Below are positions 1-11,200 of a DNA stretch of 64,000 bases, piece after piece. The stretch's first letter is position 1; every line of letters begins with the position of its first letter. The position numbers and the translations under genes are program-made. The notes under the pieces were generated by a model that saw nothing but the letters and a program-made list of their open reading frames with translations, did not search any database and had not been told where the DNA came from. Where the stretch lies: positions 1,054,001 through 1,118,000 of the forward strand of contig NW_027478489.1 in the NCBI RefSeq assembly GCF_051014685.1. Direction: 5' to 3'. This DNA is from Ptiloglossa arizonensis (Eukaryota > Arthropoda > Insecta > Hymenoptera > Colletidae).

Positions 1-1594
1 AGAAACGCTTGAGAAACTCAACATTTTCGCAGTTCTGATGCTCGAAACGAATAACTAGAACGGCCTCGGGGAAAAGTGCGTATACCGTTGTAATCGGGCG
101 AGTTTCTACTTTCAGATGCAACAGAAATTTTGCGGATTGATCTATCCGTTCGCGAGATATGGCAGTTTGGAAATAAGAAACGCTTGAAAAACTCAAAATT
201 TTCGCAGTTCTGATGCTCGAAACGAGTAACTAGAGCGGCCTAGGGGAAAAGTACGCATACCGTTGTAATCGGGCGAGTTTCTACTTTCAGATGCAATAGA
301 AATTTTGCGGATTGGTCAATCCGTTCGCGAGATATGGCAGTTTGGAGGTAAGAAACGCTTGAGAAACTCAAAATTTTCGCAGTTCTGATCCTCGAAACGA
401 ATAACTAGAACGGCCTAGGGGAAAACTACACCTACCGTTGTAATCGGGCGAGTTTCTACTTTCAGATGCAACAGAAATTTTGCGGATTGGTCAATCCGTT
501 CGCGAGATATGGCAGTTTGGAGATAAGAAACGCTTGAGAAACTCAAAATTGTCGCAGTTCTGATGCTTGAAACGAGTAACTGGAGCGGCCTAGGGGAAAA
601 GTACGAATACCGTTGTAATCGGGAGAGTTTCTACTTTCAGATGCAACAGAAAGTTTGCGGATCGGTCAATCCGTTCGCGAGATATGGCAGTTTGGAGATA
701 AGAAACGCTTGAGAAACTCAAAATTTTCGCAGTTCTGATGCTCGAAACGAATAACTGGAACAGCCTAGGGGAAAACTACACATACCGTTGTAATCGGGCG
801 AGTCTCTACTTTCAGAAGCAACAGAAATGTTGCGGATTGGTCAATCCGTTCGCGAGATATGGCAGTTTGGAGGTAAGAAACGCTTGAGAAACTCAAAATT
901 TTCGCAGCTCTGATGCTCGAAACGAATAACTAGAACGGCCTAGGGGAAAACTACACCTACCGTTGCAATCGGTCGAGTTTCTACTTTCAGATGCAACAGA
1001 AATTTTGGGGATTGATCAATCCGTTCGCGAGATATGGCAGTTTGGATATAAGAAACGCTTGAGAAACTCAAAATTGTCGCAGTTCTGATGCTCGAAACGA
1101 GTAACTGGAGCGGCCTAGGGGAAAAGTACGCATACCGTTGTAATCAGGAGAGTTTCTACTTTCAGATGCAACAGAAAGTTTGCGGATCGGTCAATCCGTT
1201 CGCGAGATATGGCAGTTTGGAAGTAAGAAACGCTTGAGAAACTCAAAATTGTCGCAGTTCTGATGCTCGAAACGAGTAACTGGAGCGGCCTAGGGGAAAA
1301 GTACGCATACCGTTGTAATCAGGAGAGTTTCTGCTTTCAGATGCAACAGAAAGCTTGCGGATCGGTCTATCCGTTCGCGAGATATGGCAGTTTGGATGTA
1401 AGAAACGCTTGAGAAACTCAAAATTTTCGCAGTTCTGATGCTCGAAATGAATAACTGGAACGGCCTAGGGGAAAACTACACATACCGTTGTAATCGGGCG
1501 AGTTTCTACTTTCAGATGCAACAGAAATTTTGCGGATTGGTCAATCCGTTCGCGAGATATGGCAGTTTGGAGGTAAGAAACGCTTGAGAAACTC

Positions 1595-1602
1595 AAAATT
1601 TT
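1595..1602. other. A4T4 tract (example of a per-monomer element)
   Basis: AAAATTTT at monomer positions 20-27 is present in most monomers. An A3T4 tract lies at monomer positions 125-131 (here 1700-1706). Their centres are about 104 bp apart, close to ten helical turns. A4T4 is known to be intrinsically curved, so the monomer may favour a particular nucleosome position; this is inference. Confidence 0.6.
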
Positions 1603-1657
1603 CGCAGTTCTGATGCTCGAAACGAATAACTAGAACGGTCGAGGGGAAAAGTGCGCA

Positions 1658-1674
1658 TTCCGTTGTAATCGGGC
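1658..1674 (+). other. CENP-B-box-like 17-mer, best variant
   Basis: TTCCGTTGTAATCGGGC matches the mammalian CENP-B box (YTTCGTTGGAARCGGGA) at 13 of 17 positions and at 8 of the 9 bases in the essential core NTTCGNNNNANNCGGGN. The usual array version, TACCGTTGTAATCGGGC at monomer positions 83-99, matches 12 of 17 and 7 of 9. The TTCC version is confined to domain A. Functional equivalence is speculative, and chance similarity is possible. Confidence 0.4.
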
Positions 1675-1707
1675 GAGTTTCCACTTTCAGATGCAACAGA
1701 AATTTTG

Positions 1708-1723
1708 CGGATTGATCAATCCG
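1708..1723. other. Perfect 16-bp palindrome (example of a per-monomer dyad)
   Basis: CGGATTGATCAATCCG is its own reverse complement. It sits at monomer positions 133-148. In many monomers the centre is GGTC in place of GATC, which leaves 7-bp arms around a GT spacer. A second palindrome, TCGCGA, follows at monomer positions 150-155. Whether it binds a dimeric protein or forms a cruciform is not known. Confidence 0.9.
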
Positions 1724-4025
1724 TTCGCGAGATATGGCAGTTTGGAGATAAGAAACGCTTGAGAAACTCAAAATTTTCGCAGTTCTGATGCTCGAAACGA
1801 ATAACTGGAACGGCCTAGGGGAAAACTACACCTTCCGTTGTAATCGGGCGAGTTTCCACTTTCAGATGCAACAGAAATTTTGCGGATTGATCAATCCGTT
1901 CGCGAGATGTGGCAGTTTGGAGGTAAGAAACGCTTGAGAAACTCAACATTTTCGCAGTTCTGATGCTCGAAACGAATAACTAGAACGGCCTCGGGGAAGA
2001 GTGCGTATACCGTTGTAATCGGGCGGGTTTCTACTTTCAGATGCAACAGAAATTTTGCGGATTGATCAATCCGTTCGCGAGATATGGCAGATTGGAGATA
2101 AGAAACGCTTGAGAAACTCAAAATTTTCGCAGTTCTGATGCTCGAAACGAGTAACTAGAACGGCCTAGGGGAAAACTACGCATATCGTTGTAATCGGGCG
2201 AGTTTCTACTTTCAGATGCAACAGAAATTTTGCGGATTGGTCAATCCGTTCGCGAGATATGGCAGTTTGGAGGTAAGAAACGCTTGAGAAACTCAAAATT
2301 TTCGCAGTTCTGATGCTCGAAACGAATAACTAGAACGGTCGAGGGGAAAAGTGCGCATTCCGTTGTAATCGGGCGAGTTTCTACTTTCAGATGCAACAAA
2401 AATTTTGCGGATTGATCAATCCGTTCGCGAGATATGGCAGTTTTGAGATAACAAACGCTTGAGAAACTCAAAATTTTCGCATTTCTGATGCTCGAAACGA
2501 ATAACTGGAACAGCCTAGGGGAAAACTACACATACCGTTGTAATCGGGCGAGTCTCTACTTTCAGAAGCAACAGAAATTTTGCGGATTGATCAATCCGTT
2601 CGCGAGATATGGCAGTTTGGAGGTAAGAAACGCTTGAGAAACTCAAAATTTTCGTAGTTCTGATCCTCGAAACGAATAACTAGAACGGCCTAGGGGAAAA
2701 CTACACCTACCGTTGTAATCGGGCGAGTTTCTACTTTCAGATGCAACAGAAATTTTGCGGATTGATCAATCCGTTCGCGAGATGTGGCAGTTTGGAGGTA
2801 AGAAACGCTTGAGAAACTCAACATTTTCGCAGTTCTGATGCTCGAAACGAATAACTAGAACGGCCTCGGGGAAAAGTGCGTATACCGTTGTAATCGGGCG
2901 AGTTTCTACTTTCAGATGCAACAGAAATTTTGCGGATTGATCAATCCGTTCGCGAGATATGGCAGATTGGAGATAAGAAACGCTTGAGAAACTCAAAATT
3001 TTCGCAGTTCTGATGCTCGAAACGAGTAACTGGAACGGCCTAGGGGAAAAGTACGCATATCGTTGTAATCGGGCGAGTTTCTACTTTCAGATGCAACAGA
3101 AATTTTGCGGATTGGTCAATCCGTTCGCGAGATATGGCAGTTTGGAGGTAAGAAATGCTTGAGAAACTCAAAATTTTCGCCGTTCTGATGCTCGAAATGA
3201 GTAACTAGAACAGCCTAGGGGAAAACTACACATACCGTTGTAATCGGGCGAGTCTCTACTTTCAGAAGCAACAGAAATTTTGCGGATTGGTCAATCCGTT
3301 CGCGAGATGTGGCAGTTTGGAGGTAAGGAACGCTTGAGAAACTCAACATTTTCGCAGTTCTGATGCTCGAAACGAATAACTAGAACGGCCTCGGGGAAAA
3401 GTGCGTATACCGTTGTAATCGGGCGAGTTTCTACTTTCAGATGCAACAGAAATTTTGCGGATTGATCAATCCGTTCGCGAGATATGGCAACTTGGAGATA
3501 AGAAACGCTTGAGAAACTCAAAATTTTCGCAGTTCTGATGCTCGAAACGAGTAACTAGAACGGCCTAGGGGAAAAGTACACCTACCGTTGCAATCGGTCG
3601 AGTTTCCACTTTCAGATGCAACAGAAATTTTGCGGATTGATCAATCCGTTCGCGAGATATGGCAGTTTGGAGATAAGAAACGCTTGAGAAACTCAAAATT
3701 TTCGCAGTTCTGATGCTCGAAACGAATAACTGGAACAGCCTAGGGGAAAACTACACATACCGTTGTAATCGGGCGAGTCTCTACTTTCAGAAGCAACAGA
3801 AATTTTGCGGATTGGTCAATCCGTTCGCGAGATATGGCAGTTTGGAGGTAAGAAACGCTTGAGAAACTCAAAATTTTCGCAGTTCTGATCCTCGGAACGA
3901 ATAACTAGAACGGCCTAGGGGAAAACTACACCTTCCGTTGTAATCGGGCGAGTTTCCATTTTCAGATGCAACAGAAATTTTGCGGATTGATCAATCCGTT
4001 CGCGAGATGTGGTAGTTTGGAGGTA

Positions 4026-4200
4026 AGAAACGCTTGAGAAACTCAACATTTTCGCAGTTCTGATGCTCGAACTGAATAACTGGAACGGCCTAGGGGAAAA
4101 CTACACCTACCGTTGTAATCGGGCGAGTTTCTGCTTTCAGATGCAACAGAAAGCTTGCGGATCGGTCTATCCGTTCGCGAGATATGGCAGTTTGGATGTA
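4026..4200 (+). repeat. Chimeric monomer 24 (type-12 left part, type-8 right part)
   Basis: The left part carries CTCAACATTTTC, typical of the monomer that follows a type-11 monomer in this domain. The right part carries TTTCTGCTTTC, AAAGCTTGCGG, ATCGGTCTATCC and a GGATGTA end, a combination otherwise seen in monomer 8 (1226-1400). The switch lies roughly between monomer positions 90 and 107. Length stays 175 bp. Confidence 0.75.
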
Positions 4201-4725
4201 AGAAACGCTTGAGAAACTCAAAATTTTCGCAGTTCTGATGCTCGAAATGAATAACTGAAACGGCCTAGGGGAAAACTACACATACCGTTGTAATCGGGCG
4301 AGTTTCTACTTTCAGATGCAACAGAAATTTTGCGGATTGGTCAATCCGTTCGCGAGATATGGCAGTTTGGAGGTAAGAAACGCTTGAGAAACTCAAAATT
4401 TTCGCAGTTCTGATGCTCGAAACGAATAACTAGAACGGTCGAGGGGAAAAGTGCGCATTCCGTTGTAATCGGGCGAGTTTCCACTTTCAGATGCAACAGA
4501 AATTTTGCGGATTGATCAATCCGTTCGCGAGATATGGCAGTTTGGAGATAAGAAACGCTTGAGAAACTCAAAATTTTCGCAGTTCTGATGCTCGAAACGA
4601 ATAACTGGAACGGCCTAGGGGAAAACTACACCTTCCGTTGTAATCGGGCGAGTTTCCACTTTCAGATGCAACAGAAATTTTGCGGATTGATCAATCCGTT
4701 CGCGAGATGTGGCAGTTTGGAGGTA

Positions 4726-4900
4726 AGAAACGCTTGAGAAACTCAACATTTTCGCAGTTCTGATGCTCGAAACGAATAACTAGAACGGTCGAGGGGAAAA
4801 GTGCGCATTCCGTTGTAATCGGGCGAGTTTCTACTTTCAGATGCAACAAAAATTTTGCGGATTGATCAATCCGTTCGCGAGATATGGCAGTTTTGAGATA
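4726..4900 (+). repeat. Chimeric monomer 28 (type-12 left part, type-14 right part)
   Basis: The left part has CTCAACATTTTC as in monomer 12 (1926). From GGTCGAGG onward, with CATTCCG, CAACAAAAATT and TTTTGAGATAAC, it matches monomer 14 (2276). The switch lies between monomer positions 24 and 62. Relative to the presumed source, exactly 350 bp (two monomers) is absent. Confidence 0.8.
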
Positions 4901-5950
4901 ACAAACGCTTGAGAAACTCAAAATTTTCGCATTTCTGATGCTCGAAACGAATAACTGGAACAGCCTAGGGGAAAACTACACATACCGTTGTAATCGGGCG
5001 AGTCTCTACTTTCAGAAGCAACAGAAATTTTGCGGATTGATCAATCCGTTCGCGAGATATGGCAGTTTGGAGGTAAGAAACGCTTGAGAAACTCAAAATT
5101 TTCGTAGTTCAGATCCTCGAAACGAATAACTAGAACGGCCTAGGGGAAAACTACACCTACCGTTGTAATCGGGCGAGTTTCTACTTTCAGATGCAACAGA
5201 AATTTTGCGGATTGATCAATCCGTTCGCGAGATGTGGCAGTTTGGAGGTAAGAAACGCTTGAGAAACTCAACATTTTCGCAGTTCTGATGCTCGAAACGA
5301 ATAACTAGAACGGCCTCGGGGAAAAGTGCGTATACCGTTGTAATCGGGCGAGTTTCTACTTTCAGATGCAACAGAAATTTTGCGGATTGATCAATCCGTT
5401 CGCGAGATATGGCAGATTGGAGATAAGAAACGCTTGAGAAACTCAAAATTTTCGCAGTTCTGATGCTCGAAACGAGTAACTGGAACGGCCTAGGGGAAAA
5501 GTACGCATATCGTTGTAATCGGGCGAGTTTCTACTTTCAGATGCAACAGAAATTTTGCGGATTGGTCAATCCGTTCGCGAGATATGGCAGTTTGGAGGTA
5601 AGAAATGCTTGAGAAACTCAAAATTTTCGCCGTTCTGATGCTCGAAACGAGTAACTAGAACGGCCTAGGGGAAAACTACACATACCGTTGTAATCGGGCG
5701 AGTCTCTACTTTCAGAAGCAACAGAAATTTTGCGGATTGGTCAATCCGTTCGCGAGATATGGCAGTTTGGAGGTAAGAAACGCTTGAGAAACTCAAAATT
5801 TTCGCAGTTCTGATGCTCGAAACGAGTAACTAGAACGGCCTAGGGGAAAACTACGCATATCGTTGTAATCGGGCGAGTTTCTACTTTCAGATGCAACAGA
5901 AATTTTGCGGATTGGTCAATCCGTTCGCGAGATATGGCAGTTTGGATGTA

Positions 5951-7525
5951 AGAAACGCTTGAGAAACTCAAAATTTTCGCAGTTCTGATGCTCGAAACGA
6001 ATAACTAGAACGGTCGAGGGGAAAAGTGCGCATTCCGTTGTAATCGGGCGAGTTTCTACTTTCAGATGCAACAAAAATTTTGCGGATTGATCAATTCGTT
6101 CGCGAGATATGGCAGTTTGGAGATAAGAAACGCTTGAGAAACTCAAAATTTTCGCATTTCTGATGCTCGAAACGAATAACTGGAACAGCCTAGGGGAAAA
6201 CTACACATACCGTTGTAATCGGGCGAGTCTCTACTTTCAGAAGCAACAGAAATTTTGCGGATTGATCAATCCGTTCGCGAGATATGGCAGTTTGGAGATA
6301 AGAAACGCTTGAAAAACTCAAAATTTTCGCAGTTCTGATGCTCGAAACGAATAACTGGAACAGCCTAGGGGAAAACTACACATACCGTTGTAATCGGGCG
6401 AGTCTCTACTTTCAGAAGCAACAGAAATTTTGCGGATTGGTCAATCCGTTCGCGAGATATGGCAGTTTGGAGGTAAGAAACGCTTGAGAAACTCAAAATT
6501 TTCGCAGTTCTGATCCTCGAAACGAATAACTAGAACGGCCTAGGGGAAAACTACACCTACCGTTGTAATCGGGCGAGTTTCTACTTTCAGATGCAACAGA
6601 AATTTTGCGGATTGATCAATCCGTTCGCGAGATGTGGCAGTTTGGAGGTAAGAAACGCTTGAGAAACTCAACATTTTCGCAGTTCTGATGCTCGAAACGA
6701 ATAACTAGAACGGCCTCGGGGAAAAGTGCGTATACCGTTGTAATCGGGCGAGTTTCTACTTTCAGATGCAACAGAAATTTTGCGGATTGATCAATCCGTT
6801 CGCGAGATATGGCAGATTGGAGATAAGAAACGCTTGAGAAACTCAAAATTTTCGCAGTTCTGATGCTCGAAACGAGTAACTGGAACGGCCTAGGGGAAAA
6901 GTACGCATATCGTTGTAATCGGGCGAGTTTCTACTTTCAGATGCAACAGAAATTTTGCGGATTGGTCAATCCGTTCGCGAGATATGGCAGTTTGGAGGTA
7001 AGAAATGCTTGAGAAACTCAAAATTTTCGCCGTTCTGATGCTCGAAACGAGTAACTAGAACGGCCTAGGGGAAAACTACACATACCGTTGTAATCGGGCG
7101 AGTCTCTACTTTCAGAAGCAACAGAAATTTTGCGGATTGGTCAATCCGTTCGCGAGATGTGGCAGTTTGGAGGTAAGGAACGCTTGAGAAACTCAACATT
7201 TTCGCAGTTCTGATGCTCGAAACGAATAACTAGAACGGCCTCGGGGAAAAGTGCGTATACCGTTGTAATCGGGCGAGTTTCTACTTTCAGATGCAACAGA
7301 AATTTTGCGGATTGATCAATCCGTTCGCGAGATATGGCAACTTGGAGATAAGAAACGCTTGAGAAACTCAAAATTTTCGCAGTTCTGATGCTCGAAACGA
7401 GTAACTAGAACGGCCTAGGGGAAAAGTACACCTACCGTTGCAATCGGTCGAGTTTCTACTTTCAGATGCAACAGAAATTTTGCGGATTGGTCAATCCGTG
7501 CGCGAGATACGGCAGTTTGGAGGTA
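5951..7525 (+). repeat. 9-mer block, 1575 bp (monomers 35-43)
   Basis: The subtypes of monomers 35-39 are repeated at +1575 bp in monomers 44-48 and again at +7350 bp in monomers 77-81. The order is GGTCGAGG type, GCATTTCTG type, GAAAAACTC with AGTCTCTAC type, GATCCTCG type, then CTCAACATT with CCTCGGGG type. Monomers 40-43 repeat monomers 18-21 at an offset of 3850 bp, including the private AGGAACGCTTG start and GGCAACTTGGAG end. Confidence 0.78.
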
Positions 7526-8400
7526 AGAAACGCTTGAGAAACTCAAAATTTTCGCAGTTCTGATGCTCGAAACGAATAACTAGAACGGTCGAGGGGAAAA
7601 GTGCGCATTCCGTTGTAATCGGGCGAGTTTCTACTTTCAGATGCAACAAAAATTTTGCGGATTGATCAATCCGTTCGCGAGATATGGCAGTTTGGAGATA
7701 AGAAACGCTTGAGAAACTCAAAATTTTCGCATTTCTGATGCTCGAAACGATTAACTGGAACAGCCTAGGGGAAAACTACACATACCGTTGTAATCGGGCG
7801 AGTCTCTACTTTCAGAAGCAACAGAAATTTTGCGGATTGATCAATCCGTTCGCGAGATATGGCAGTTTGGAGATAAGAAACGCTTGAAAAACTCAAAATT
7901 TTCGCAGTTCTGATGCTCGAAACGAATAACTGGAACAGCCTAGGGGAAAACTACACATACCGTTGTAATCGGGCGAGTCTCTACTTTCAGAAGCAACAGA
8001 AATTTTGCGGATTGGTCAATCCGTTCGCGAGATATGGCAGTTTGGAGGTAAGAAACGCTTGAGAAACTCAAAATTTTCGCAGTTCTGATCCTCGAAACGA
8101 ATAACTAGAACGGCCTAGGGGAAAACTACACCTACCGTTGTAATCGGGCGAGTTTCTACTTTCAGATGCAACAGAAATTTTGCGGATTGATCAATCCGTT
8201 CGCGAGATGTGGCAGTTTGGAGGTAAGAAACGCTTGAGAAACTCAACATTTTCGCAGTTCTGATGCTCGAAACGAATAACTAGAACGGCCTCGGGGAAAA
8301 GTGCGTATACCGTTGTAATCGGGCGAGTTTCTACTTTCAGATGCAACAGAAATTTTGCGGATTGATCAATCCGTTCGCGAGATATGGCAGATTGGAGATA
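7526..8400 (+). repeat. Second, truncated copy of the 1575-bp 9-mer (monomers 44-48)
   Basis: Five monomers repeat 5951-6825 in order. The match ends at monomer 49, where GTTGCAATCGGTCGAG appears and an 11-mer block begins. The GATTAACTGG variant in monomer 45 is shared with monomer 78 (13476), so the later copy at 13301-14175 is closer to this copy than to the first. Confidence 0.75.
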
Positions 8401-10325
8401 AGAAACGCTTGAGAAACTCAAAATTTTCGCAGTTCTGATGCTCGAAACGAGTAACTGGAACGGCCTAGGGGAAAAGTACACCTACCGTTGCAATCGGTCG
8501 AGTTTCTACTTTCAGATGCAACAGAAATTTTGCGGATTGATCAATCCGTTCGCGAGATATGGCAGTTTGGAAATAAGAAACGCTTGAGAAACTCAAAATT
8601 TTCGCAGTTCTGATGCTCGAAACGAGTAACTGGAGCGGCCTAGGGGAAAAGTACGCATACCGTTGTAATCGGGCGAGTTTCTACTTTCAGATGCAACAGA
8701 AATTTTGCGGATTGGTCAATCCGTTCGCGAGATATGGCAGTTTGGAGGTAAGAAACGCTTGAGAAACTCAAAATTTTCGCAGTTCTGATGCTCGACACGA
8801 ATAACTAGAACGGTCGAGGGGAAAAGTGCGCATACCGTTGTAATCGGGCGAGTTTCTACTTTCAGATGCAACAGAAATTTTGCGGATTGATCAATCCGTT
8901 CGCGACATATGGCAGTTTGGAGATAAGAAACGCTTGAGAAACTCAAAATTTTCGCAGTTCTGATCCTCGAAACGAATAACTAGAACGGCCTAGGGGAAAA
9001 CTACACCTACCGTTGTAATCGGGCGAGTTTCTACTTTCAGATGCAACAGAAATTTTGCGGATTGATCAATCCGTTCGCGAGATGTGGCAGTTTGGAGATA
9101 AGAAACGCTTGAGAAAATCAAAATTGTCGCAGTTCTGATGCTCGAAACGAGTAACTGGAGCGGCCTAGGGGAAAAGTACGCATACCGTTGTAATCGGGAG
9201 AGTTTCTACTTTCAGATGCAACAGAAAGTTTGCGGATCGGTCAATCCGTTCGCGAGATATGGCAGTTTGGAAGTAAGAAACGCTTGAGAAACTCAAAATT
9301 TTCGCAGTTCTGATGCTCGAAATGAATAACTGGAACGGCCTAGGGGAAAACTACACATACCGTTGTAATCGGGCGAGTTTCTACTTTCAGATGCAACAGA
9401 AATTTTGCGGATTGGTCAATCCGTTCGCGAGATATGGCAGTTTGGAGGTAAGAAACGCTTGAGAAACTCAAAATTTTCGCAGCTCTGATGCTCGAAACGA
9501 ATAACTAGAACGGCCTAGGGGAAAACTACACCTACCGTTGCAATCGGTCGAGTTTCTACTTTCAGATGCAACAGAAATTTTGCGGACTGATCAATCCGTT
9601 CGCGAGATATGGCAGTTTGGAGATAAGAAACGCTTGAGAAACTCAAAATTGTCGCAGTTCTGATGCTCGAAACGAGTAACTGGAGCGGCCTAGGGGAAAA
9701 GTACGCATACCGTTGTAATCGGGAGAGTTTCTACTTTCAGATGCAACAGAAAGTTTGAGGATCGGTCAATCCGTTCGCGAGATATGGCAGTTTGGAAGTA
9801 AGAAACGCTTGAGAAACTCAAAATTTTCGCAGTTCTGATGCTCGAAATGAATAACTGGAACGGCCTAGGGGAAAACTACACATACCGTTGTAATCGGGCG
9901 AGTTTCTACTTTCAGATGCAACAGAAATTTTGCGGATTGATCAATCCGTTCGCGAGATATGGCAGTTTGGAGATAAGAAACGCTTGAGAAACTCAAAATT
10001 GTCGCAGTTCTGATGCTCGAAACGAGTAACTGGAGCGGGCTAGGGGAAAAGTACGCATACCGTTGTAATCGGGAGAGTTTCTACTTTCAGATGCAACAGA
10101 AAGTTTGAGGATCGGTCAATCCGTTCGCGAGATATGGCAGTTTGGAAGTAAGAAACGCTTGAGAAACTCAAAATTTTCGCAGTTCTGATGCTCGAAATGA
10201 ATAACTGGAACGGCCTAGGGGAAAACTACACATACCGTTGTAATCGGGCGAGTTTCTACTTTCAGATGCAACAGAAATTTTGCGGATTGATCAATCCGTT
10301 CGCGAGATATGGCAGATTGGAGATA
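8401..10325 (+). repeat. 11-mer block, 1925 bp (monomers 49-59)
   Basis: Monomers 49-53 recur as monomers 60-64 at an offset of 1925 bp. Shared private states include GACACGAATAAC with GGTCGAGG and GTGCGCATACC, then GACATATGG (monomers 51 and 62), and GAGAAAATC (monomers 53 and 64). Monomers 56-57 are repeated immediately as monomers 58-59, a 350-bp dimer duplication. Monomer 59 ends with CAGATTGGAGATA as monomer 48 does, marking the duplication junction. Confidence 0.78.
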
Positions 10326-11200
10326 AGAAACGCTTGAGAAACTCAAAATTTTCGCAGTTCTGATGCTCGAAACGAGTAACTGGAACGGCCTAGGGGAAAA
10401 GTACACCTACCGTTGCAATCGGTCGAGTTTCTACTTTCAGATGCAACAGAAATTTTGCGGATTGATCAATCCGTTCGCGAGATATGGCAGTTTGGAAATA
10501 AGAAACGCTTGAGAAACTCAAAATTTTCGCAGTTCTGATGCTCGAAACGAGTAACTGGAGCGGCCTAGGGGAAAAGTACGCATACCGTTGTAATCGGGCG
10601 AGTTTCTACTTTCAGATGCAACAGAAATTTTGCGGATTGGTCAATCCGTTCGCGAGATATGGCAGTTTGGAGGTAAGAAACGCTTGAGAAACTCAAAATT
10701 TTCGCAGTTCTGATGCTCGACACGAATAACTAGAACGGTCGAGGGGAAAAGTGCGCATACCGTTGTAATCGGGCGAGTTTCTACTTTCAGATGCAACAGA
10801 AATTTTGCGGATTGATCAATCCGTTCGCGACATATGGCAGTTTGGAGATAAGAAACGCTTGAGAAACTCAAAATTTTCGCAGTTCTGATCCTCGAAACGA
10901 ATAACTAGAACGGCCTAGGGGAAAACTACACCTACCGTTGTAATCGGGCGAGTTTCTACTTTCAGATGCAACAGAAATTTTGCGGATTGATCAATCCGTT
11001 CGCGAGATGTGGCAGTTTGGAGATAAGAAACGCTTGAGAAAATCAAAATTGTCGCAGTTCTGATGCTCGAAACGAGTAACTGGAGCGGCCTAGGGGAAAA
11101 GTACGCATACCGTTGTAATCGGGAGAGTTTCTACTTTCAGATGCAACAGAAAGTTTGCGGATCGGTCAATCCGTTCGCGAGATATGGCAGTTTGGAAGTA
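10326..11200 (+). repeat. Truncated second copy of the 1925-bp 11-mer (monomers 60-64)
   Basis: It repeats 8401-9275 in order with essentially no differences seen by eye. After monomer 64 the sequence switches to a GGTCGAGG monomer instead of the expected AAATGAATAACTGG type, so the copy is cut at a monomer-scale boundary. Confidence 0.75.

Larger units (their letters stand above)
1226..3325 (+). repeat. Domain A block duplicated at about 4.0-5.8 kb (monomers 8-19)
   Basis: The order of subtypes in monomers 8-11 recurs in monomers 24-27 (offset 2800 bp, 16 monomers). Monomers 14-19 recur as monomers 28-33 (offset 2450 bp, 14 monomers). The two offsets differ by exactly two monomers because monomers 12 and 13 are missing from the second copy; they are replaced by a chimeric monomer at 4726. 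Shared private variants include GTAGTTC with GATCCTCG (monomers 16 and 30) and TTTTGAGATAAC (monomers 14 and 28). Confidence 0.8.
4026..5775 (+). repeat. Second copy of the domain A block, with an internal two-monomer deletion (monomers 24-33)
   Basis: Monomers 25-27 repeat monomers 9-11, including CATTCCG, CTTCCG and TTTCCACTTTC variants. Monomers 28-33 repeat monomers 14-19. Both the left junction (monomer 24) and the internal junction (monomer 28) are hybrid monomers of normal 175-bp length, so the rearrangements were in register. Monomer 33 differs from monomer 19 in a few bases, for example AAACGAGTAAC against AAATGAGTAAC. Confidence 0.78.

Noticed and set aside
162..224. Ancient internal duplication of the monomer (GCAGTTTGGAGGTAAGAAACG against GCAGTTCTGATGCTCGAAACG)
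   Set aside because: About 15 of 21 bases match at a 42-bp offset, but the similarity does not extend, and other internal similarities (the two A/T tracts) have a different offset. My rough estimate makes a chance match of this quality not unlikely.
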